Below, in pieces: positions 9,278 to 17,684 of a stretch of 64,000 nt of DNA. A model generated the notes under the pieces. It saw only the letters and a list, made by a program, of their open reading frames with translations. It did not search any database and was not told the DNA's origin. Source of the DNA: Crocosphaera sp. UHCC 0190 (lineage in GTDB: Bacteria; Cyanobacteriota; Cyanobacteriia; Cyanobacteriales; Microcystaceae); the NCBI RefSeq assembly GCF_034932065.1, contig NZ_JAYGHP010000001.1:124001-188000 (forward strand), written 5' to 3'. Position 1 is the stretch's first letter. Each line of letters opens with the position of its first letter. Made by a program: the position numbers and the translations under genes.

Positions 9278-10117
9278 TTATGAGGCTTTTACTTGCAAAA
9301 ATCCCATTAAATTTTGCAGGAATTCTTGACTTAAACCATTAGCATTGGTTCCCAGGCTTTCATTCTCCATAACATCAGACTCAGAAGCAAAATTAGCCGT
9401 AACCATTGGCAATTCTTCTACTAAATTAACCACCATTAAACGAAAGGCAATCTGTTGTACTTTTTCGATAGGTAATCGTAATTGTTCAGCAACAGCTTTC
9501 AAGGAATAATGATCATCGGTAAATTCCCAGACTTGCCATTCTAATTGATTAAGATGTAAATGGGGTTTATTTTTAACGATACTGGTTAAAGAAGAGGAAG
9601 AATCAGGTAATTTATCCCTTAAGGCCGACCAATCTTTTAAGGCCCGTAAACCAGCCAAACTTACCTCGGCTCCTGGACTACTTAAGCCAGTGGTTTCTAT
9701 CATGGGTAAAATACCATGAGAATCAAATTCAAATTGAGCATCAGCAAGAGCAAATAAAGCACAAATTTGCTGCATTACCTGGACATAAAATAAGAGTTTT
9801 AGTTGCTCTGCTTGGATTAAATTGTGGGACTTTAAAAATAATCCTAATGGGTTTCCTTGTAGATGACTTTCTGTTAGTTTAGTCGCTGCTTGAGCATTCA
9901 TCCAACCCCGTTGCACAATTAAGGATAATAACCCTTGATTATCTAAACGGTTACTCGCTGCAATAATTCGCCCTTGACGTAACCAAATATAGTAGGTTTT
10001 CTGGGAAGTATTGGAAGATAAGGGGCGTAACGTCAATCTTCCGGTTTTTTGTCCCTGTTCTAAAAATTGAAAAATTTCTGGGAGAGAAAATTCTGATAAA
10101 TATCCAGTAATTGCCAT
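9278..10117 (-). CDS. DUF4388 domain protein of a GTPase signalling cluster
   Basis: 279 residues. The N-terminal ~130 residues match the DUF4388/PatA-N type of domain: MAITGYLSEFSLPEIFQFLE, QGQKTGRLTLRP, then YYIWLRQGRIIAASN and GLLSLIVQRGW. The remainder contains a winged-helix-like stretch at about 180-235 (QLEWQVWEFTDDHYSLKAVA) and an acidic tail. DUF4388 domains occur in bacterial GTPase/chemosensory pathways and in PatA-like response regulators, so this is probably an output or scaffold protein. It is the last of four minus-strand genes (protoglobin, Roadblock, GTPase, this one), 59 bp after the GTPase gene. Its biochemical activity is unknown. Confidence 0.85.
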   Translation of the reverse strand: MAITGYLSEFSLPEIFQFLEQGQKTGRLTLRPLSSNTSQKTYYIWLRQGRIIAASNRLDNQGLLSLIVQRGWMNAQAATKLTESHLQGNPLGLFLKSHNLIQAEQLKLLFYVQVMQQICALFALADAQFEFDSHGILPMIETTGLSSPGAEVSLAGLRALKDWSALRDKLPDSSSSLTSIVKNKPHLHLNQLEWQVWEFTDDHYSLKAVAEQLRLPIEKVQQIAFRLMVVNLVEELPMVTANFASESDVMENESLGTNANGLSQEFLQNLMGFLQVKAS

Positions 10118-10176
10118 GGTGACTTCTCTTTTAATCTGCTATCTGTGAATAATATTAAGATTCTGCGGGATAACTC

Positions 10177-10716
10177 TTAAACCAGACATTTCTGCATTAA
10201 TTCTTTCACTAAAACCATAACTGCTTGAGCCACAGAACTCTGTTCATTGGCATTAACATTAATTATAATAGGACAGTCATTTTTATCAGGATATCCTAAT
10301 GCAATGGCAACATTTTCAGGAAACCAAGCCCCAGGACAATCTGTATGAGTTAAGCCAATAATCATGGGGATTTTTGCCCGTTGATTCATAAAGTTAATAA
10401 TCCGTCTGGCATAACGAAATTCACTGGGACGATGAGCCGCGACTAAAATCATATAGGCATGGGCTTTACAGATTAAAATATCCCACATAAAATCAAAGCG
10501 CGATTGTCCTGGTGTTCCATAAAGATGTAAGGCCATTTGAGGACTAAATTGTAAACGCCCAAAATCAAAAGCAACGGTTGTTTTTTGCTTGATTAATTGG
10601 GTTTCATCAGTGGCAATTCGATCCGTATCAACTGGTGTTATTTCACTCACAGAGCGAATAAATGTTGACTTGCCCGCCCCTACAGGGCCAGTTACCACCA
10701 AACGCATAACTTCCAT
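10177..10716 (-). CDS. Small Ras-like (MglA-related) GTPase
   Basis: 179 residues. The P-loop is GPVGAGKS (residues 10-17) and the G3 region is LYGTPGQSRF (GTPGQ at 67-71, in place of DxxGQ). The G4 position reads THTD (123-126) instead of NKxD, so guanine recognition may differ. This architecture is that of prokaryotic small GTPases usually encoded next to a Roadblock/LC7 protein, as here (111 bp downstream of it). Such GTPases are cytoplasmic switches; MglA with MglB sets cell polarity in Myxococcus. The start could be M1 or M4; MRLVVTGP from M4 would be the more usual family start. The downstream partner is the DUF4388 protein. Confidence 0.9.
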   Translation of the reverse strand: MEVMRLVVTGPVGAGKSTFIRSVSEITPVDTDRIATDETQLIKQKTTVAFDFGRLQFSPQMALHLYGTPGQSRFDFMWDILICKAHAYMILVAAHRPSEFRYARRIINFMNQRAKIPMIIGLTHTDCPGAWFPENVAIALGYPDKNDCPIIINVNANEQSSVAQAVMVLVKELMQKCLV

Positions 10717-10770
10717 CAGTTTTTTATCTCCCCGTTATTCTAAAAAAATGGGTTAATTAGGAAGAGAAAG

Positions 10771-10811
10771 CAGTCATCAGTAAAAGGCTTAATGATTGTC
10801 CCTGATGACTG
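10771..10811 (-). promoter_or_regulatory. Intercistronic hairpin between Roadblock and GTPase genes
   Basis: CAGTCATCAG and CTGATGACTG form a perfect 10-bp stem around a 21-base loop. It sits between the Roadblock stop and the GTPase start within one transcription unit. There is no clear T-tract, so it may be an mRNA processing or stabilising element, or an attenuator that lowers GTPase and DUF4388 expression relative to the first two genes. Confidence 0.5.
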
Positions 10812-10827
10812 TTCATTCAATGTTTAT

Positions 10828-11199
10828 TTAAGTCATCACTAATTTTAGTTCACTGAGAGCAGTCTTAATTTCTAGAAACAGGATGCCTTGTTTAACGGCT
10901 TTACTGGCTAAGACCAAAAATACAGCATCAGAACCACAGCTACTTAAGACTCCATAACCATCATTGCCTTCAACATAAATTCGGTCAATACTACCTCTTG
11001 ATAATTCTCCACCAATTCTTTCTCCTAAAGAAAGCATCGCTGCAGACATAGCAGATACCCGTTCTTCATCCATATTTACAGGTAAGGTTGAAGCGAGAGA
11101 TAAACCATCAGGGGTAACTAAAGCTGCTCCTTGAACATCATTTGTCGCAGAAACAAAGTTTTGTAGAATGTGGTTAAGTTTATCAACATTAATGGCCAT
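10828..11199 (-). CDS. Roadblock/LC7 domain protein (MglB-like)
   Basis: 123 residues, the length of a single Roadblock/LC7 domain. It starts MAINVDKLNHILQNFVSATN and has the family pattern VQGAALVTPDGLSLASTLP, a helix with MSAAMLSLGERIG, and the strand pair GYGVLSSCG / AVFLVLASKAVKQGILFLE. Such proteins form dimers that bind small GTPases and in MglB act as GTPase-activating protein. The adjacent GTPase gene makes it the likely partner. It is second in the four-gene cluster, 68 bp after the protoglobin gene. Confidence 0.9.
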   Translation of the reverse strand: MAINVDKLNHILQNFVSATNDVQGAALVTPDGLSLASTLPVNMDEERVSAMSAAMLSLGERIGGELSRGSIDRIYVEGNDGYGVLSSCGSDAVFLVLASKAVKQGILFLEIKTALSELKLVMT

Positions 11200-11267
11200 A
11201 ATTTTTGTCCTTTTTAGATTGAATTAATGAGTAATTAAAGACAGAAGGGAGAAAGAAAATTACTTTT

Positions 11268-11831
11268 TTATGCTGTGGCGTGTTGCCCTGCACCCGTAGA
11301 AATTAAGCGACGGAATAAGCCCTCCGTCCAACCTGTTTCTTTGAGAACAGCACTGGAAGAAACTTCAACATAAGCTTGCTCAATAAAGGCTAAATCAATC
11401 ATACAAATTTTGCCTAAAGCATTTCTTAAATCATCATTTTTTCCTTCTGCTTGTAGCTTGTCACCTACGGCTCGCACAACGGTAGCCATCGCAGGAACAA
11501 CGTGCTGTGGCCCGATGCCAATTTGCACATGAACTAGACCAATTCGCCAGCGACGATCTGCATAAGAATTACCCCATTCATCAATACCTGTAAACATTTC
11601 TAGAAACCACTGAACAAAGGTTTCCCGTAAGCGATGTATACGCCCTTCTTTTGCATTAATAATGGCATTCATTTCTGGATCACGTCCGAGATAATTATAG
11701 AAGTGATCGGCCATTTCTTCCGCGACTTTTTTGCCCCAGTCTTCTCCTGCTTTCAGTATAGCTTTATCTTCATTACTGAAAACCATTCTGGCTTCCATCT
11801 TTGCCATGAATTCTTGTGGATTTAAGGACAT
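11268..11831 (-). CDS. Single-domain protoglobin / globin-coupled-sensor-type haem protein
   Basis: 187 residues. The pattern FVQWFLEMFTG then YADRRWRIGLVHVQIGIGPQHVVPAM is the protoglobin/sensor-globin signature, with H101 as the probable proximal haem ligand. There is no transducer (methyl-accepting, GGDEF or kinase) domain: the protein ends soon after the globin helices. It probably binds O2, NO or CO and passes the state to the Roadblock/GTPase pair encoded behind it. It is the first gene of the cluster, preceded by a 534-bp region that must hold the promoter. A GGAGATCACC ribosome-binding stretch lies just upstream of the ATG. Haem binding is inferred from the motif, not shown. Confidence 0.85.
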   Translation of the reverse strand: MSLNPQEFMAKMEARMVFSNEDKAILKAGEDWGKKVAEEMADHFYNYLGRDPEMNAIINAKEGRIHRLRETFVQWFLEMFTGIDEWGNSYADRRWRIGLVHVQIGIGPQHVVPAMATVVRAVGDKLQAEGKNDDLRNALGKICMIDLAFIEQAYVEVSSSAVLKETGWTEGLFRRLISTGAGQHATA

Positions 11832-12365
11832 ATCGGTGATCTCCTGCTAATATTGTTAAGCATTTATTACCTCTGTTTACCAACAGATTGTCTTAGTAAT
11901 TGACTTTCGTTTAGTTAGGGATTGAGGTTAGGAATTGAGGTGTTTTTCAACATGATTTAATTATGGCAAAATTAGTCCAAAAAACATAACCGAGGCATTA
12001 CTTATCTTTTATAAACTAATATAAACAGTTTGTTTCAAGACAGACTCAAAAAAGTTTATATTCTCAAATTGTTACCTTTATTAATGAATAATCTTGAAGT
12101 TTTAGAATTGGACTTAACAATTAAAATCCTTTATTAATCATGGTTTTCGGGTTTTTGAGACTTAATTAATTAAGGTAATTGAGACAAAAAATATAAAGAT
12201 TGTTTGTTGATAAAAATTTACGAACAGATTTATGTTTACAATTTGTTCTTGCTTGCCGTAGGGGCGAACGGCTGTTCGCCCCTACGAGAATTGTGCCAGA
12301 CTACTTATTGAAGGGATAAAAGTATAAAAAGGGTCAGTGTTCCTCAGAAATCGGTTCTACAATAG
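11832..12365. other. 534-bp divergent intergenic region
   Basis: AT-rich, no convincing ORF on either strand. It should hold the promoters of the protoglobin cluster (leftward) and of the gene at 12366/12396 (rightward). It contains the palindrome at 12258-12285. Runs such as TTAATTAATTAA near 12165 are present, but I cannot assign a regulator site. Confidence 0.5.
12258..12285. repeat. 28-bp palindrome, CG subtype (family copy 3)
   Basis: Arms GTAGGGGCGAACGG and CTGTTCGCCCCTAC, with one mismatch at the centre (T for C). Relative to copies 1 and 2 both arms changed together (TC to CG, GA to CG), keeping the stem paired. Confidence 0.85.
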
Positions 12366-12986
12366 GTGAAGATACATAACCTTATCCTAAGTGCTATGCT
12401 CTCACAAATTGTGCGCCCCCTTGTTCAAACACAAGTTCGCTTGTTGGCCAACTCCCATACCACTCAGACAACCCTGGTTGATACCATTGCCCGTTGGTTG
12501 GGTTATATTGGGGTTAGTGCAAAAGTGACTCAATTAGCCCCCGACTGCGATCGCATCAAGGTTTCTTTGACCGTAGGTAAACCAGATTCCTGCGATACTG
12601 AAGATTGGCAGCGTATTTTAGAGAATTTGCGATCGCCCCATCATCTTGAGGTGTCTTCTCAGGAAGCCTATTATAAGATGAATGGGTCACAGCAAGTACA
12701 AATTGCCCGTCTCTTAGCTTATTTAATTCAAATTAGTGATCCTAAGCAGCAAATCACTTGGCAAGATGTAGAAACTCAATTAACCCCAATGAATCTTGAT
12801 CCCTTGATTTTAGAGGGAATAAAATCTGCCATGAAAGTCCCTCAATCTCAGGATTTATTGGAAAAAATCGATCCAGATGTCGCAGCAAGTGCTTTTCCTA
12901 TTGCGGTTAAAATTGCTTGGTTAGATCAAGAAATTAATCCCCATGAAAATCATGCCCTTTCTGCTTTATTGGGAGCGATGAAATAG
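12366..12986 (+). CDS. Hypothetical protein, probably cyanobacteria-specific
   Basis: 206 residues from a GTG at 12366, or 196 from the ATG at 12396 (MLSQIVRPLVQTQVRLLA). No domain recognised. The N-terminal third is amphipathic (TTLVDTIARWLGYIGVSAKV), the middle has a strand-rich segment (DRIKVSLTVGKP), and the C-terminal part is helical. There is no signal peptide or membrane helix. It carries two HIP1 octamers, as do ordinary cyanobacterial genes. It ends 5 bp before the convergent dacB stop. Function unknown. Confidence 0.7.
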   Translation: MKIHNLILSAMLSQIVRPLVQTQVRLLANSHTTQTTLVDTIARWLGYIGVSAKVTQLAPDCDRIKVSLTVGKPDSCDTEDWQRILENLRSPHHLEVSSQEAYYKMNGSQQVQIARLLAYLIQISDPKQQITWQDVETQLTPMNLDPLILEGIKSAMKVPQSQDLLEKIDPDVAASAFPIAVKIAWLDQEINPHENHALSALLGAMK

Positions 12987-12991
12987 GAAAA

Positions 12992-14497
12992 TTAACAGCG
13001 TTTAAGCTCCCCTAATGTTAAAACAATCTGATCGATCACTTCTCGTAATTGCGAGGGTGATAGGTTTGATTGATTGACCAAAATACTAAATACTAGGGGG
13101 GAATAGTTTGGGGGATCAAGATAACCTGATAAAGCTGAAATACCGGAAAGGGTTCCTGTTTTTGCTGCCATTCTCCCCTCAATTATGGTATCTTGAAAAC
13201 GCTTCTTTAGGGTTCCGCTTTTTCCGGCCACAGGTAAAGAATTACGGTAGATATCCCCTTCTGATGTTTTAAGTATCAAGGATAAAAGGGTGACAAATGC
13301 TTCTGGAGTTGCTAAGTTATGACGAGATAATCCCGATCCGTCTTTGAGTTGATAAAGCTCCGGCTCTAATCCTAGGGTTTTTAAGGTTTCTTGGAGGTTT
13401 TCTATCGGGGTTATTTCTGAGGTATTAGAGGCAAAAAGATTGAGTAAACTTTCTGCATACAAATTGTTACTATTTTCATTGGCTTTTGTGATGATAGTGG
13501 CTAATGATGGAGATTTAATTGTTGTTAATTTCCTTGATTTTTCCTCTGTATCAGTTTGAGTGATTATTGATGATTTAGTGATGATAATTTCTTCTGTTTC
13601 TAAGGCATTTTGTAGAGAATCTAAAAAATAATCTGCCGGATCAACAACCGCTAAACCGAAGGTATCGGGTTGAGAATTAATTGCTAATTTTCCTGTAATT
13701 GTTAATAAGGGTTGAGCAAAATTTCTCTGAATTGTAATCGAATAAGGGGTGTTTTGAGAAGCGGTTAAAGTTTGATTATTTATTTGCCATTGTTGTCCCG
13801 CAATTAAATCTGACCATTCTAATTGTAAAGGTTCATCAATTTCTTGAGGTGTTAAAGTTAAAGTAACTGTATTTTCATTCAGGATTAAACGGTTAACTGC
13901 TGTGGCATAATAGAATTGAATATCTTCCCATTCCCAAGTTAAATTAATGGGGGTAATATTGCGCTGATTATCTTCCACAATTAATTGCTCAATTCGCCTA
14001 ATTCCTTGCTTTTTTAAGGTAGTTGCTAACTGCTTTAATTGTTCCGTTTGTAAAGTCGGATCACCGTTTCCAACTAATTTTAAAACCCTTAAATTAGGGG
14101 CAGTTCCTTGGGCATAAATTGGTGTGTTAATCTGAAAGTCAGGGCCAAACTTCACTAAAGCTGCTGCAGTGGTGAAAAGCTTTATATTAGAAGCAGGAAT
14201 AAAAAACTTTTGCGAATTTATCTCATATAATGTTTCATTATTGTCTAAAGTTTTGACAAGAATTCCCCAAGGCGATCGCTTGACGATTTCCTCTTCAATA
14301 AGCTGATCAATTCTTGTTTTTAAATGAGCTTTACAAAATTTTTCAGAGGACTTTTGAGGAATTAATTTTGAGGCTGAATTATTGTTTTCAAAAGCCAGAG
14401 AGATTTGAGAAAACTGAGCCGTTAATAAGATCAATAAAAGACTCCATAAAGAGCAAAATTGTCGAAAAAAAATTAACTGAAAAAACAAAGAATTCAT
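12992..14497 (-). CDS. dacB: D-alanyl-D-alanine carboxypeptidase/endopeptidase, PBP4 type (S13)
   Basis: 501 residues. Periplasmic class C penicillin-binding protein that trims pentapeptides or cleaves cross-links in peptidoglycan. N-terminal hydrophobic signal at about 8-35 (LLILLTAQFSQISLAF). Active-site motifs: SxxK at 103-106 (PASNIKLFTT), SNN at 343-345 and KTG at 446-448 (AAKTGTL). The large insertion between the first and second motifs is typical of S13 enzymes. It is convergent with the gene at 12366 and divergent from gor. Length and motif order argue for an intact enzyme. Confidence 0.93.
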   Translation of the reverse strand: MNSLFFQLIFFRQFCSLWSLLLILLTAQFSQISLAFENNNSASKLIPQKSSEKFCKAHLKTRIDQLIEEEIVKRSPWGILVKTLDNNETLYEINSQKFFIPASNIKLFTTAAALVKFGPDFQINTPIYAQGTAPNLRVLKLVGNGDPTLQTEQLKQLATTLKKQGIRRIEQLIVEDNQRNITPINLTWEWEDIQFYYATAVNRLILNENTVTLTLTPQEIDEPLQLEWSDLIAGQQWQINNQTLTASQNTPYSITIQRNFAQPLLTITGKLAINSQPDTFGLAVVDPADYFLDSLQNALETEEIIITKSSIITQTDTEEKSRKLTTIKSPSLATIITKANENSNNLYAESLLNLFASNTSEITPIENLQETLKTLGLEPELYQLKDGSGLSRHNLATPEAFVTLLSLILKTSEGDIYRNSLPVAGKSGTLKKRFQDTIIEGRMAAKTGTLSGISALSGYLDPPNYSPLVFSILVNQSNLSPSQLREVIDQIVLTLGELKRC

Positions 14498-14651
14498 GAG
14501 TAAATTACATTTAAGTTGTAAGAGAAATTAACCGCTTAATCAGCAAAAATCATTTTATCATTAACAAGTGTCCCCATAAGAGATAAAATACAAAACGAGA
14601 GACAGCCAACAAGTTCAATAAATTGACTAAACTACAGGAGAATTATCTACT

Positions 14652-16004
14652 ATGACTTATGATTATGACCTATTTGTGATTGGTGGGGGTTCAGGGGGAA
14701 TTGCTACCGCCAGACGCGCCGCAGAATATGGGGCTAAAGTAGGATTAGCAGAAGTTGATCGCTTAGGGGGAACTTGTGTTAACAAAGGCTGTATTCCCAA
14801 AAAATTAATGGTCTATACTTCTCATTTTCCTTCTCTTTTTCAAGAGGCTCAAGGTTACGGTTGGAGTCCAGTCAAAAGTACCTTAGATTGGGATAAAATG
14901 GTAACATCTGTTAATCAAGAAGTAGAACGTCTTAATGGAATTTATCAGCGAATGTTAGATAATTCCAAAGTAGAACTTTATCGGGACTATGGAAAGTTAC
15001 TTGATCCCCATACCATTGTAGTAGGCGAGAAACAAATTACGGCTGACAAAATTTTAATTGCTGTTGGGGGTCATCCCGTAAGACCAAATATTCCAGGGAT
15101 CGAACATACAATTATTTCCGATCAAATGTTTACCCTTCCCGAACAACCAAAACGGATTGTAATTTGGGGAGGGGGATATATTGGAGTAGAATTTGCCTGC
15201 ATTATGCACGGGTTAGGTTCAGATGTGATTCAAGTGATCCGCCGCGATAAAATTTTAAGAGGATTTGATGAAGATCTGCAAGCCACCATCCAAGAATCAA
15301 TGGAACAACATGGTATTCATATTCTCAAAAACTGTGAAATTACATCCATTGAACAAACATCTCAAGGCTTAAAAATTGCCTTACAAGGGGAACAAAATAC
15401 GGAGATGGTGTTAGCAGATACCATTGGTTTAGCCGCAACCGGAAGAAAACCTAATATAGAGAATTTGGGCTTAGAAAAGGCGGGGGTTGAAGTCAAAAAT
15501 GGAGCGATCGCCGTTGACAAATATAGCTGCACCAGTCAACCGAATATTTATGCCGTGGGAGACTGTACCGATCGCATTAATTTGACCCCTGTGGCCATCA
15601 ATGAAGGGCGGGCCTTTGCCGATACCGAATTTGGCGGAAAACCCCGTTTAATGAGTCATGAAAACGTTCCTTCCGCCGTGTTTAGTTACCCCGAAGCGGC
15701 CACCGTTGGCTTGACAGAAGCAGAAGCTAAAGAACAATATGGGGAAAATGCCATCAAAGTGTATCGCAGTAAATTCCGTCCCATGTACTATGTGTTACCA
15801 GATAAGCAAGAAAAAACCTTAATGAAACTGGTGGTACATCAAGAAAGCGATCAGGTTTTAGGGGCCCACATGGTAGGAGATCATGCCGCAGAAATTATTC
15901 AAGGAGTGGCGATCGCCGTGAAAATGGGGGCGAAAAAAGCCGATTTTGATGCTACCGTTGGCATTCATCCTAGTTCTGCCGAAGAATTCGTAACCATGCG
16001 TTAG
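14652..16004 (+). CDS. gor: Glutathione-disulfide reductase
   Basis: 450 residues. Cytosolic FAD enzyme reducing oxidised glutathione with NADPH. FAD-binding GGGSGGIATARRAA near residue 11, redox disulfide C42-VNKG-C47, NAD(P)-binding GGGYIGVEFACI near 175, the second FAD site YAVGDCTDR, and the C-terminal HPSSAEEFVTMR with the catalytic histidine (HPSSAEE in place of HPTSAEE). CVNKGC and the HPS/TSAEE tail distinguish it from lipoamide dehydrogenase. An AGGAG ribosome-binding site at 14636 precedes the ATG. The last four bases overlap the convergent gene. Confidence 0.95.
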   Translation: MTYDYDLFVIGGGSGGIATARRAAEYGAKVGLAEVDRLGGTCVNKGCIPKKLMVYTSHFPSLFQEAQGYGWSPVKSTLDWDKMVTSVNQEVERLNGIYQRMLDNSKVELYRDYGKLLDPHTIVVGEKQITADKILIAVGGHPVRPNIPGIEHTIISDQMFTLPEQPKRIVIWGGGYIGVEFACIMHGLGSDVIQVIRRDKILRGFDEDLQATIQESMEQHGIHILKNCEITSIEQTSQGLKIALQGEQNTEMVLADTIGLAATGRKPNIENLGLEKAGVEVKNGAIAVDKYSCTSQPNIYAVGDCTDRINLTPVAINEGRAFADTEFGGKPRLMSHENVPSAVFSYPEAATVGLTEAEAKEQYGENAIKVYRSKFRPMYYVLPDKQEKTLMKLVVHQESDQVLGAHMVGDHAAEIIQGVAIAVKMGAKKADFDATVGIHPSSAEEFVTMR

Positions 16005-16603
16005 AAATTCGGCTCCGGGGGCGGGTTTTTTCTCGTGGTGAGATAAACCCCCCGATTCTTAGAAAGGCGATGGCCGAACCATTCCCATAACAAAGCGCGA
16101 CATTGAAGGCAAGTTAGAGCCTTCAATAGCTGAGTGACCCCTTCTGAGGTGGTTGGATAAGTCCCTGTCAAGCGATCGCCATTAATAACGGTATGGGGCG
16201 AAATTTCTGCAACAAAACCATAAAGTTTTTGATTAGAAAAAGAACTATTAATGGCCCAACCCGTTTGATTAAGGGGCGTTAAGTCGATAATATCTGAGTT
16301 AAGTATTCCCAGTTCTCGGTAGAGAATTTCTGGTACAGCAGCAGTGGGAGTAGAAGAAGAAGGGACTCTTCCCCCAGGAAAATCAAGAGTTGCCTGTTTA
16401 ACACCAGGACGATAGGAGGGAGTGGGTAAGAGAAACTGGGCATTTTGAATCGTAACAATGACGACGGAATCAGCCTTTTCGACTCGCCAATAATCTAACA
16501 CTTGTTGCCGTTCATCTTGCAATTTTTCACCGATTAAAGTTAGCCAAGGCGTATTAATTTCGATAAAACGTTCTAGGACGTGCCAATGGGGCTGATTATT
16601 CAT
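16001..16603 (-). CDS. Nudix-fold protein with degenerate Nudix box
   Basis: 200 residues. The strand pattern RVEKADSVVIVTIQNAQFLL and the segment FPGGRVPSSSTPTAAVPEIL then YRELGI place it near ADP-sugar Nudix hydrolases, but the box GX5EX7REUXEEXGU is incomplete: the first glutamate is absent and REUXEE is reduced to YRELG. It is therefore probably inactive as a canonical hydrolase or acts on something else. No membrane segment. It overlaps the convergent gor gene by four bases at the 3' ends. The Nudix assignment is from the pattern alone. Confidence 0.65.
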   Translation of the reverse strand: MNNQPHWHVLERFIEINTPWLTLIGEKLQDERQQVLDYWRVEKADSVVIVTIQNAQFLLPTPSYRPGVKQATLDFPGGRVPSSSTPTAAVPEILYRELGILNSDIIDLTPLNQTGWAINSSFSNQKLYGFVAEISPHTVINGDRLTGTYPTTSEGVTQLLKALTCLQCRALLWEWFGHRLSKNRGVYLTTRKNPPPEPNF

Positions 16604-16823
16604 CGGTCAATGCAGGTTGAGTTTGTCTTCGATCATAATGGAGATCAAAAGATAGTCACTATTCTAAACTTCCGAGGCCTGACTTCCATCTAGTGGCATT
16701 AGGGGTTTATCATTAAATACGGAGTATTATGTGATTCCAACATCAGCTAAACCATAACCTAAAGCATCAGCACAAGAGATTATCCAATCACGAAGATCGC
16801 TGAAAAGTATAGAGAAACTCACT

Positions 16824-17543
16824 ATGACGGACGAGCAACAACAACTAGAAACCCCCATAGAAACCCCCCTAGAAGAGTCAGTGAAGGGGACAGAGTCCAG
16901 AGAGGAAGCTGAAACCCCAACGGAGACAGCCCTTGAGGTAGAAGTGGAAACAGTCACGGCAGAAGGGACTCAAGAAGAAACTAAACCGGAGCAAGTAATT
17001 GTCGCCCTAACCGAACAAATTGAGGCCCTTCAGCAAAAACTCAAAGAACAGGCCGAACAATTTGAGGTACTTAAAAGCAGTCATATTCGGTTAACCGCCG
17101 AATTTGATAATTACCGCAAACGCACCGCCAAAGAAAAGCAAGAATTAGAAACCCAAGTCAAATGTAAAACCATTGGGGAACTCTTATCCGTTGTCGATAA
17201 CTTTGAACGGGCCCGTAACCAAATTACCCCGGCCAACGATGGAGAAGCAACCATTCACAAAAGTTATCAAAGCGTTTACAAAAATCTTGTCGATAGTCTC
17301 AAACGGTTAGGGGTTGGCCCGATGCGTCCCGAAGGTCAACTTTTTGATCCCCTCTATCATGAGGCTATGTTACGGGAATACACCAATGAGTACCCAGAAG
17401 GAACCATTATCGAAGAATTGGTGCGAGGTTATCTGCTAGGAGAACAGGTGTTGCGCCATGCTATGGTGAAAGTTGCTGCTCCGAAACCGGTTGAAGAAGA
17501 AGAAACTTCCCCAAGTCTTACTGAACCAGAATCAGGGGATTAA
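16824..17543 (+). CDS. grpE: Nucleotide exchange factor GrpE
   Basis: 239 residues. Co-chaperone that releases ADP from DnaK. An acidic, low-complexity N-terminal tail (about 1-60) leads into a long coiled-coil ([20 protein letters not shown]), then [27 protein letters not shown] and the C-terminal beta domain FDPLYHEAM and [18 protein letters not shown], all typical. It is followed after 141 bp by dnaK1, an arrangement also found in Synechocystis (sll0057-sll0058). No CIRCE operator (TTAGCACTC-N9-GAGTGCTAA) is visible upstream. Confidence 0.96.
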   Translation: MTDEQQQLETPIETPLEESVKGTESREEAETPTETALEVEVETVTAEGTQEETKPEQVIVALTEQIEALQQKLKEQAEQFEVLKSSHIRLTAEFDNYRKRTAKEKQELETQVKCKTIGELLSVVDNFERARNQITPANDGEATIHKSYQSVYKNLVDSLKRLGVGPMRPEGQLFDPLYHEAMLREYTNEYPEGTIIEELVRGYLLGEQVLRHAMVKVAAPKPVEEEETSPSLTEPESGD

Positions 17544-17654
17544 TTTAGGCAATTGCGCCTAAACCATGACGGAGATTAATGGGTAAGATAAATACTAGGA
17601 GAAGCCTTTGCCAGAATTACTGAAAGGCCTGGATCACTTCTCCGAACTTTTTTT
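17544..17654 (+). terminator. Structured grpE-dnaK1 intergenic leader with terminator-like hairpin
   Basis: Two structures lie between grpE and dnaK1. First, TTTAGGC / GCCTAAA (17544-17563), a 7-bp stem right after the grpE stop. Second, a longer stem: GGAGAAG (17598-17604) pairs with CTTCTCC (17637-17643), with an inner CCTTT/AAAGG pairing, followed after four bases by seven Ts (17648-17654). The second has the form of an intrinsic terminator or attenuator 30 bp ahead of the dnaK1 start. Confidence 0.6.
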
Positions 17655-17684
17655 ATTAAGAGATATCATCACTGTGAGAATGCT

